From the NCBI GenBank assembly GCA_023381535.1, contig JAMCSN010000338.1, forward strand, positions 1-59,908: a DNA stretch of 59,908 nucleotides, in the 5' to 3' direction. Below are positions 1 through 6,422 of this stretch, piece after piece. This stretch comes from Bacteroidota bacterium (lineage in GTDB: Bacteria; Bacteroidota; Ignavibacteria; Ignavibacteriales; Melioribacteraceae). The notes under the pieces were generated by a model that was given only the letters and a program-made list of their open reading frames with translations, was not told where the DNA came from and made no database searches. Both the position numbers and the translations under genes were made by a program. Positions within the stretch are counted from its first letter, which is position 1. Every line of letters begins with the position of its first letter.

Positions 1-46
1 CACCAGTTTAGATTAGCTGTTTTCACTTTCCCATGGTAAGATTTAC

Positions 47-103
47 TTTTGAGGCAATGACTATTTTTTCTATCATCTACGGTTAGTTTTTTTTTGAGGC
101 AAT
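47..103. repeat. 12-bp direct repeat pair upstream of the toxin-antitoxin operon
   Basis: The 12-mer TTTTGAGGCAAT occurs at 47-58 and again at 92-103, 45 bp apart. Nothing else recognisable is seen in the first 130 bases. It could be a regulator site or a trace of the event that brought the toxin-antitoxin pair here; chance is also possible in such AT-rich DNA. Confidence 0.4.
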
Positions 104-130
104 CCGAGAGCGTCATATGGCTAATAATAA

Positions 131-162
131 TTTGAAAATATGGGTGTGATAGACTATATTTG
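131..162 (+). promoter_or_regulatory. Bacteroidota-type promoter of the phd-parE operon
   Basis: TTTG at 131-134 and TATATTTG at 155-162 are separated by 20 bases, an exact match to the Bacteroidota consensus TTTG-N19/21-TAnnTTTG. The same DNA also reads as a good sigma-70 promoter (TTGAAA, 17 bases, TATATT). The start codon follows at 183, with an AAGGA ribosome site seven bases before it. Confidence 0.7.
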
Positions 163-182
163 GTCTAAAAAAGGACTACACT

Positions 183-455
183 ATGAGAATGAGTGAGGCA
201 GTAAAATCAATTAGTTACCTCAAAGCCAATGCTGCTAATATGATTGAGGAGATCAATAAGGATCAGAAAACATTTGTTATTACTCAAAATGGCGAAGCTA
301 AAGTTATAGTTCAAGACATAAAAGTTTATGAAAAGACACAAGAAACTATGGCTATGCTAAAATTATTAGCAATGACTCGTGATAAAAGTAAAGATGCTAA
401 AGGAATTCAAGAAACATTTTCTAATCTTCGTAATGAATTGAAATCTAATCAATGA
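183..455 (+). CDS. Phd/YefM-family antitoxin
   Basis: This 90-residue protein has the usual length and sequence style of Phd/YefM antitoxins. The N-terminal half (about 5-50), with KSISYLKANAANMIEEI and FVITQNGEAKVIVQD, fits the fold that dimerises and binds operator DNA. The C-terminal half is charged and helical, as expected for the part that wraps and neutralises the toxin. The last four bases (ATGA) overlap the start of the toxin gene, so the two are translationally coupled. The start at 183 is preceded by AAGGA; an in-frame ATG at 189 is an alternative. By analogy it would repress its own promoter at 131-162. The family call is strong; the exact partner specificity is inferred from the neighbour. 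Confidence 0.88.
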   Translation: MRMSEAVKSISYLKANAANMIEEINKDQKTFVITQNGEAKVIVQDIKVYEKTQETMAMLKLLAMTRDKSKDAKGIQETFSNLRNELKSNQ

Positions 456-781
456 GTATGAAATACAAAGTTATTATCGATCCCCAAGCAAAACTAGATG
501 TCAAAGAGATATTCATTTACGTTGCTGTGAACGATAGTATTCAGTCTGCAAATAAACTTTTAGATGCTTTGGAAGAAACTTGTTCAAAACTAGAGCGAAT
601 CCCAGAGCGGGGACATATTCCTCCTGAACTTAGACCCACTGGAATTAAAAAATATTTGGAAATTCATTACAAACCTTACCGAATAATCTACGAAATCGAG
701 AAAAATATAATATACATTCATTGCGTAATTGACGGCAGAAGAAATATCCAAGAAATCTTAAGCGATAGATTTTTAAGATAA
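452..781 (+). CDS. RelE/ParE-family toxin
   Basis: The protein has 109 residues, typical for the ParE/RelE fold. Features seen are the opening YKVIIDPQAKLDVKEIFIYVA, the central segment LERIPERGHIPPELRP, and the closing IHYKPYRIIYEIEKNIIYIHCVIDGRRN, which matches the conserved C-terminal strand with R and H. RelE members cleave mRNA on the ribosome and ParE members inhibit gyrase; the sequence alone does not settle which applies, although the 'RGHIPPEL' segment is common in ParE-like proteins. It overlaps the antitoxin by four bases and converges with der, whose end lies 31 bases away. Confidence 0.87.
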   Translation: MSMKYKVIIDPQAKLDVKEIFIYVAVNDSIQSANKLLDALEETCSKLERIPERGHIPPELRPTGIKKYLEIHYKPYRIIYEIEKNIIYIHCVIDGRRNIQEILSDRFLR

Positions 782-812
782 AGGCTATATAACCGCTTAA
801 AAAAGGATCCCG

Positions 813-2126
813 CTATTTTTCTTTGAATGAAAGTGTTATCGGCACGCCTTCGAATCCGAAATTCCTTCTAACCATCTTTTCAAGAAAGCGCTTGTAGTGA
901 TCCGGTATGAACTTGTGGTTGCTGGCAAAAAACATGAAGATGGGATAATGCTCGCCCACTTGTGTGATGTATTTTATTTTTATCTCCTTACCCGTCGGCG
1001 ACGAGGGAGGCGGACTGTTTTCTATTTCCGGCAAAAGAACTTCGTTCAGTTTGTTTGTTGGAATTTTTTTGTGCCGCTCTTCGTGAATCTTTTTAGCTAC
1101 TTCGATGAGTTTGAAAATTCTTTGCTTCGTTAACGCAGATACGAACATAACAGGCACGTAATCGATAGAACCGATTTTATCTATTATCGCATTGGCGTAA
1201 TGTTTCGCCGTGTTCGTATCCTTCTCAATCAAATCCCATTTATTAACCGCGAGGATCAAACCTTTTCTTCTTCTTACCGCTTCTTGAATAATTTTCTGGT
1301 CTTGATTTTCTACGCCGAGATTTGAATCGAGCAGAAGAATTGCAACGTCGCAGTTCCACAATGCTTTGTAAGTTCTAACATTGGAAAAGAATTCGATATT
1401 CTCTTTCACTCTGGATTTTTTGCGGAGTCCGGCGGTATCAACTAGTACAACTTCTTCACCGTAATATTTCAAAACGGAATCAATACTATCGCGCGTTGTG
1501 CCGGGAATATTTGTGACAATGCTTCTGTCGAAACCAAGCAGCGCGTTAACCAATGAAGATTTTCCAACGTTCGGTTTTCCGATTATAGCAAGATGAAGAC
1601 GCGGGTCTTCAGTTTCTTCTCCGCTTGGAAACTTCAAATGTTTTTCAAGATCGTCCAGAAGATCGCCGAGGTTTCTTCCGTTGAGCGCCGAAACGTCGTA
1701 AACGTGTTTAAGTCCGAGCGAATAAAAATCCGATTTGTTCACTGCAAACTCCGGCGTATCGCTTTTGTTTACAAGCAAATAAACGGGCTTGTTGGATTTG
1801 CGCAAGATACCGGTAATATCTTTATCAATAGGCGTTAGACCAATTTTTCCATCGACAACAAAAAGCATTGCGTCGCATTCGCCCAAAGCAATTTCAATCT
1901 GCTCGCGTATTACGGTTTCAAAAAGATCTTCGGAGTTCGGAACGTAACCGCCGGTATCGATAACGCGGAAAGTTTTTCCGTTCCACTCAACATCGCCGTA
2001 ATTTCGGTCGCGGGTAACGCCGCTTTCGTCATCAACGATTGCGTCTGTACTTTTTGTAAGCCGGTTGAACAATGTTGATTTTCCAACATTCGGTCTTCCG
2101 ACGATTAAAACTAACGGTGCGCTCAT
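813..2126 (-). CDS. der: Ribosome assembly GTPase Der (EngA)
   Basis: Der is a double-domain GTPase needed for maturation of the 50S ribosomal subunit. Two complete GTPase domains are visible: G1 motifs GRPNVGKS (about 10-17) and GKPNVGKS (about 183-190), G3 motifs DTGG and DTAGL, and G4 motifs NKSD and NKWD. A C-terminal KH-like domain follows (about 350-437), with FASNHKFIPDHYKRFLEKM. Length 437 matches the family. The gene is single, separated from the T9SS operon upstream by a 321-bp repeat-rich gap and converging with the toxin gene. Nothing is missing or odd. Confidence 0.97.
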   Translation of the reverse strand: MSAPLVLIVGRPNVGKSTLFNRLTKSTDAIVDDESGVTRDRNYGDVEWNGKTFRVIDTGGYVPNSEDLFETVIREQIEIALGECDAMLFVVDGKIGLTPIDKDITGILRKSNKPVYLLVNKSDTPEFAVNKSDFYSLGLKHVYDVSALNGRNLGDLLDDLEKHLKFPSGEETEDPRLHLAIIGKPNVGKSSLVNALLGFDRSIVTNIPGTTRDSIDSVLKYYGEEVVLVDTAGLRKKSRVKENIEFFSNVRTYKALWNCDVAILLLDSNLGVENQDQKIIQEAVRRRKGLILAVNKWDLIEKDTNTAKHYANAIIDKIGSIDYVPVMFVSALTKQRIFKLIEVAKKIHEERHKKIPTNKLNEVLLPEIENSPPPSSPTGKEIKIKYITQVGEHYPIFMFFASNHKFIPDHYKRFLEKMVRRNFGFEGVPITLSFKEK

Positions 2127-2155
2127 TTATTCCAATAATGATTAACGTCAAGTTA

Positions 2156-2277
2156 CCCCGACATTTAGAGGGTGTGTGATAATTCATTTTTTTAGAAAAA
2201 ATGTTTTGATTTCATTTTAAAAACGAAACCGAAATTTGCTTGACGACCTATTTTCACACACCCTCTTTATGTCGGGG
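2156..2277. repeat. 122-bp element with 27-bp imperfect terminal inverted repeats
   Basis: The left end (2156-2182) and right end (2251-2277) are inverted copies matching at 24 of 27 positions; each contains CCCCGACAT and GAGGGTGTGTGA. The interior of about 68 bp is AT-rich and non-coding. No flanking direct duplication was found. The GAGGGTGTGTGA ends recall the termini of IS256/Mutator-type elements as remembered, so this may be a solo non-autonomous remnant. A chromosomal cruciform without mobility is the alternative. Confidence 0.6.
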
Positions 2278-2299
2278 TGTTTATAGTAATTAAAGGTAC

Positions 2300-2342
2300 G
2301 GCTTTAGCCAAATTTCTTTTTTGTGCATTTGGACTAAAGTCC
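2300..2342. repeat. Pair of small palindromes (REP-like)
   Basis: GGCTTTAGCC (2300-2309) and GGACTAAAGTCC (2331-2342) are two short hairpins separated by a T-rich spacer. They share the core motif 'CTTTAG/CTAAAG' in opposite senses, as expected for dispersed intergenic palindromes in this kind of genome. They lie between the DUF5683-like gene and der, where no gene is present. Confidence 0.45.
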
Positions 2343-2366
2343 ATCTCTTTTTTTTGTTTGCTCAAT

Positions 2367-2408
2367 CTCCGGCATTGGCGAAGCCATCCCTTCAGGAGAA
2401 TGCCGGAG
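2367..2408. repeat. 42-bp cruciform with 10-bp outer stem
   Basis: CTCCGGCATT at 2367-2376 pairs perfectly with AATGCCGGAG at 2399-2408. Inside sit a second hairpin (GGC-GAA-GCC) and a weak third (TCC-CTTCA-GGA), giving a three-way junction. No T-run follows on either strand, so an intrinsic terminator is unlikely; a dispersed REP-like element is the better reading. Confidence 0.5.
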
Positions 2409-2447
2409 TTATTCGTTCTAACAACTTGATTTGTACAAGGTGATGCA

Positions 2448-3320
2448 TCAAAATCTAAACTGTAGATTTAACTGGGGGTAATATACGGTTTTAAATCCAT
2501 CGTTGAACTGTTCCAAGCTTGCGTGCAGTTCCAAATCCTTATTATAGCTGTGAGCAGACCACGCGGCATCGATTGCGCTGATTATATGATTGACGACTAC
2601 AACAACAACCGCTTTCGATGCGACATTATAAAGATCGTTCGCCTTGCCTCTCATTTCGGAATAATCATGAAATTGCGGAACGAGCGGATCGCCGTAAGTA
2701 TATGCTTTGTTCGGATCGTCGCCGAACTGCTGCCAGCCCACATTATACTGCGGATATTTTCCGATCAATTCATAATACTGCTGTTCGCCGTGATAAGGAA
2801 GTTTGTGCGAGTAATATCCGCCGATCGCTTCTTCCAACCTGTTGAGTTCGCTCCAGTCAACTGTGCCGTTTGCGTAGAAAACTTTATACTGAGTTGGATC
2901 AACACCGCTGTTAATTGAGTTAGCATGAGCAACAGTCCATTTTGCATAACGAACAACCGACCAATTCTGATCAGCATAATTTTGGAAAAAGGTTGTCTCG
3001 TCGTCTCCCTTTTTATTGTAAACGACCGAAACGGTTATGGCGGCGGCTTCGATTGCGATAAACGCTATTGATTTAATATAGCTTTCAGCGTAGAACTCAC
3101 CAGCTCCCGGTACTGCTGCTGATAAAGCTGCGGCTAACCAAGGAGACTTTTCGGAAACTTTTAAATTGTTTTCATCTTTGAAAGAAATTTTTTGCGATTG
3201 ATTGAACGAAGTTCTTGAATCAATATTTAAGACTCCGCTCAAAGAATGTTTTTGTTCTGATTGACCGAAAACAATTATTGAACCGAATATGACTGTTAAG
3301 AATACCAATTTAGTTTTCAT
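2448..3320 (-). CDS. DUF5683-like envelope protein
   Basis: The chosen ATG at 3320 gives 290 residues, starts with a signal peptide (MKTKLVFLTVIFGSIIVFGQ) and is preceded by an AAGGATC ribosome site. It sits eight bases after the stop of the upstream gene. The longer reading from 3395 overlaps that gene by 68 bases and hides the signal peptide, so it is rejected. The motif SPWLAAALSAAVPGAGEFYA followed by a hydrophobic segment (about 75-100) is the hallmark of DUF5683-like proteins, common and uncharacterised in Bacteroidota. The C-terminus LNLQFRF ends in phenylalanine, as outer-membrane proteins do. It is the last gene of the type IX secretion operon. Function is unknown. Confidence 0.75.
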   Translation of the reverse strand: MKTKLVFLTVIFGSIIVFGQSEQKHSLSGVLNIDSRTSFNQSQKISFKDENNLKVSEKSPWLAAALSAAVPGAGEFYAESYIKSIAFIAIEAAAITVSVVYNKKGDDETTFFQNYADQNWSVVRYAKWTVAHANSINSGVDPTQYKVFYANGTVDWSELNRLEEAIGGYYSHKLPYHGEQQYYELIGKYPQYNVGWQQFGDDPNKAYTYGDPLVPQFHDYSEMRGKANDLYNVASKAVVVVVVNHIISAIDAAWSAHSYNKDLELHASLEQFNDGFKTVYYPQLNLQFRF

Positions 3321-3327
3321 ATGATCC

Positions 3328-6300
3328 TTAGAAACTAAAATCGAATAAAATACCGCCGTAGAAACTCCATTCTTTTCCGTATGTAACGGTTTCACCCAGA
3401 ATTTTCCGGGAGAATTTATCGAACGAATATGCGGCGTTGAAAAACACGCTCGTCGGGAAAAGATAGAACGAATTCATTTTGATTCTTACTTCGGCGCCGA
3501 CACCCTTTTTGAAATTTGAAATCGACGGCATGTTTCCGTTCCATGCGTTACCGAGATCGCCGTAAACGGAAAAATAAACTTTATCCAAATATATCTGCCC
3601 GATCCTTGTATCGATATCTTTGAACAACGGGAAACGGTACGTAACATTGAGCCAGCCGAGTTTGTTTCCGCTGACCGAATAGAACGGATAACTTTTCATA
3701 CCGATCAAACCGCCGAGATAAAAATCAAAAAAGTCCGGCACAGTTTTACCAAGAATTCCGGCAACACGCAACTGGAAATTGAGCGTGTTGTCTTTGAAAA
3801 CTTGTATGTACTCCTTCCAATTCACTTCAAGCCGGCTAAAATCAAAATTTTGATAAATGGGTACAAGGTAGCCGTCACTCACTTCATAATTTCCGTCGGG
3901 GTTGTAACGGTTGGATTCATAATCATATTTTACTTCAACTTTTCTTCCAACCGGATTGATATCCGAATCGGTCGTCGGCTTAATACCTTCATGATTGTAC
4001 TTTACTTGAAAATCTCTGCCGATCAAGTAAGTGTCGTCGGTCGTAGGATAAAGAATTGCCGTGTTCGGAAAAATAAAACTTCCGAGCGTTGCAGTATAGC
4101 TGCTGTAAATGAATCTCATCTCAAGCTTGTTTGCGTCGTTAATTATTTTGTGCCGCGCGATGAAATCAACTTCAAAAAGATTATACGTTACATCCGTGTT
4201 GGTGTTTTGAGTCGGGTCAAGCGGATCAAAAATCAACGGCGTATTTGATTTTCTGCTGATGCTGTAAAGCTCAAGTCCAAGTTCCGGCTTTAATCCAAGA
4301 CTAAAAAGCAGCGGAAGTTTATCCCGGTAATCAAAACTGAGGAACAGATCACGCTCCAATCTTTTATTGATTGCACCGCCGCCGAAAATACTGTACCGGT
4401 TCAGCATGTCGCTCGATGTGAAATAAATGCCGGGTTTTATTTTATCCAATCCGGAATTTGATGTGTTGTAGTTATCGTAACGAATGAAAGGCACAATCGT
4501 CAATCGTGAAAAAGCGCCGGTGTATTTTTGAGGCGTGTAATCGGGAACGTCAAAATCGTTGTAATTGCGTAACGCGTTGAGATTGAATTTTGCCAGGTCC
4601 CCTTTCGGTTTGTCTTCTCCGAGCGGAGGATTTTTTGTCCAAACATATTTTTTTGTCGGATCAACTTTGCTCTGTTCCGATTGATCTATATAAAATATTT
4701 TGAATCCGTTTGAGTTGTAGCCGGCATAAACAATGTTTCCGTTTTGATCCACGTTGGGCATGTACGCGCCGCCAACAACGTTGGTCAGTTGTTTCGATTC
4801 TTTCGTTGCAAAATTGTAACGGTAGATATTCGAAATGCCGGTTTGATCGGAACAGTAAATTAAATTTCCTTCGGCGTCAAAGACCGGGTCGCGGTTATCG
4901 GAACCGTTCTTGATTAACAAATCAAACCCGCTTCCGCTCGTATCAACTTTGGCAATCTCTCTCGAATTAGCGATTGAAAAGCCGAACACAACATATTTGC
5001 CGTCGGGAGAAAATTTTGGATTGAAAACTTGTTCGCCGTTGTTAAAAAACGTCAGCCGTTTGAATTCTTTTCCGTCCGAGTTAACAATTCCAACGTTGGT
5101 TGATCCGTCCTTCTGAAAAAGGAAAACAATTTTGCTTCCGTCTTTTGAAATGTTCGGATTGTTGGCACGCAAACCGAAAGTTATTCTCTGTTCCTTGTCT
5201 TTGTCGATATCGTAAATATAGAGATCGTGAATGTCTGCCATCTTCGGATTGTCTTGGCTCAACTTTGCGTACAGAATTTTATTTTGTCCCGGCAAATACG
5301 AAACCGACGAACGAACCATGCTGACAAGCTGGCGTTCTTTGTTCGTTTCGAGGTTCAACTCGAATATACCGGAGAACATGAAGTAATCGTTGTCCTTGTT
5401 CGAGATAAAAAGTATTTTCTTGCCGTCGGGTGAAAATGTCGGATAGAAATTTCCGAACCCTTCGCCGGAAATAATTTTTCCTTCAACACGATTATCGAGT
5501 ACGTCTTTGATTCTTTTTTTGTAGTCTGCTTTAAGGAACGAACTCCACTCGTCGTAAATCTGGTTGCCGTCTTTGCCGAGCACATCCTTAAACGCAGCGT
5601 CAATTGTAAAATTGGTGAGCTTGCCGAGTTTGTACGAAATTTCTTTCAGTTTTTCTTCGCCGTACTTTTGAGAAATGTATCGTGTTAACGCAAAACCGGA
5701 ATTGTAAACGGATTCGTTGCCGAGACTAGTTTTGTCAAACACGCCCATCTGATTCCAAGTCAGCATTTTGTTATCTATAGCGTAGCAGCGGAGGATCATG
5801 TCGCGGTGAGTGTCCCAATTATCGTAATCAAAATCTTTGCGCATGTACTGTGCAGTTCCTTCTGCAAACCATGCCGGCACATTAATAGTTGCAATCGGAT
5901 ACGAACCAATAAAATTTGGAAAGCCGTATAGAATATCTGGACGACGTTTGTCTTCATAGTTCAAAAATTGAAGATAGATCGCCGGAATAGTTCTGCCAAG
6001 CTTCATTGCAGACTGAATCTGAACCATGTGCGTGAACTCGTGCGAGATAACGTTGCGAAGCCAGTTGTGCGCGCCGCGCAAATCGTAATCGAGCGCCGAA
6101 GCCCAGATTTCAATTTTGTTGTCGAAAAAATATGTCGCGCCGTTCGAGTAATCGTCGATGTCTTTAATTACAAAATGGACCGGGTCGGGTTCGTAATCGT
6201 ACAATGACGTAATCGGTCCCCACACTTCTTCGGCAATTTTCAAAACGGTTCTTGCAGTGCGTTCCGCTTCGGGATGATAATGCACAAAGACATGTTTACC

Positions 6301-6396
6301 TTTGATAGTCAGCCATTCGTAATCGGGATGATATTCATCGAACTGAGCCGAAATAATTATCGGTAGAAAAAGAAATAGCAAAAAGAGTTTTTTCAT
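3328..6396 (-). CDS. Gluzincin peptidase - TolB propeller - outer-membrane barrel fusion
   Basis: This 1022-residue protein has a signal peptide (1-18) and three parts. Residues about 20-280 carry a zinc peptidase site, H119-E120-F-T-H123, with a likely third ligand E179 in WFAEGTAQY, a gluzincin arrangement. Residues about 300-590 hold TolB/PD40 propeller blades, seen as repeated FSPDGKK / FSPDGKYVVF / SKDGSKIVF motifs. Residues about 620-1022 look like a beta barrel, with alternating hydrophobic strands and a final GGILFDFSF ending in F. Such proteins are often labelled 'biopolymer transporter Tol', but the catalytic residues here are intact. It lies 26 bases after the M6-like gene and 7 bases before the DUF5683-like gene, in one operon with porU and porV. 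It is probably a protease held at the outer membrane; the substrate is unknown. Confidence 0.82.
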   Translation of the reverse strand: MKKLFLLFLFLPIIISAQFDEYHPDYEWLTIKGKHVFVHYHPEAERTARTVLKIAEEVWGPITSLYDYEPDPVHFVIKDIDDYSNGATYFFDNKIEIWASALDYDLRGAHNWLRNVISHEFTHMVQIQSAMKLGRTIPAIYLQFLNYEDKRRPDILYGFPNFIGSYPIATINVPAWFAEGTAQYMRKDFDYDNWDTHRDMILRCYAIDNKMLTWNQMGVFDKTSLGNESVYNSGFALTRYISQKYGEEKLKEISYKLGKLTNFTIDAAFKDVLGKDGNQIYDEWSSFLKADYKKRIKDVLDNRVEGKIISGEGFGNFYPTFSPDGKKILFISNKDNDYFMFSGIFELNLETNKERQLVSMVRSSVSYLPGQNKILYAKLSQDNPKMADIHDLYIYDIDKDKEQRITFGLRANNPNISKDGSKIVFLFQKDGSTNVGIVNSDGKEFKRLTFFNNGEQVFNPKFSPDGKYVVFGFSIANSREIAKVDTSGSGFDLLIKNGSDNRDPVFDAEGNLIYCSDQTGISNIYRYNFATKESKQLTNVVGGAYMPNVDQNGNIVYAGYNSNGFKIFYIDQSEQSKVDPTKKYVWTKNPPLGEDKPKGDLAKFNLNALRNYNDFDVPDYTPQKYTGAFSRLTIVPFIRYDNYNTSNSGLDKIKPGIYFTSSDMLNRYSIFGGGAINKRLERDLFLSFDYRDKLPLLFSLGLKPELGLELYSISRKSNTPLIFDPLDPTQNTNTDVTYNLFEVDFIARHKIINDANKLEMRFIYSSYTATLGSFIFPNTAILYPTTDDTYLIGRDFQVKYNHEGIKPTTDSDINPVGRKVEVKYDYESNRYNPDGNYEVSDGYLVPIYQNFDFSRLEVNWKEYIQVFKDNTLNFQLRVAGILGKTVPDFFDFYLGGLIGMKSYPFYSVSGNKLGWLNVTYRFPLFKDIDTRIGQIYLDKVYFSVYGDLGNAWNGNMPSISNFKKGVGAEVRIKMNSFYLFPTSVFFNAAYSFDKFSRKILGETVTYGKEWSFYGGILFDFSF

Positions 6397-6422
6397 TGAG
6401 TACTAAGATAGATTAGAAAAAT

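Noticed and set aside
2156..2277. Target duplication around the 122-bp element
   Set aside because: The flanks gave no direct repeat; the nearby TTTA matches are inverted, so mobility is not shown.
3321..3395. Longer start of the DUF5683-like gene
   Set aside because: It overlaps the upstream gene by 68 bases and buries the signal peptide; the ATG at 3320 has a ribosome site.
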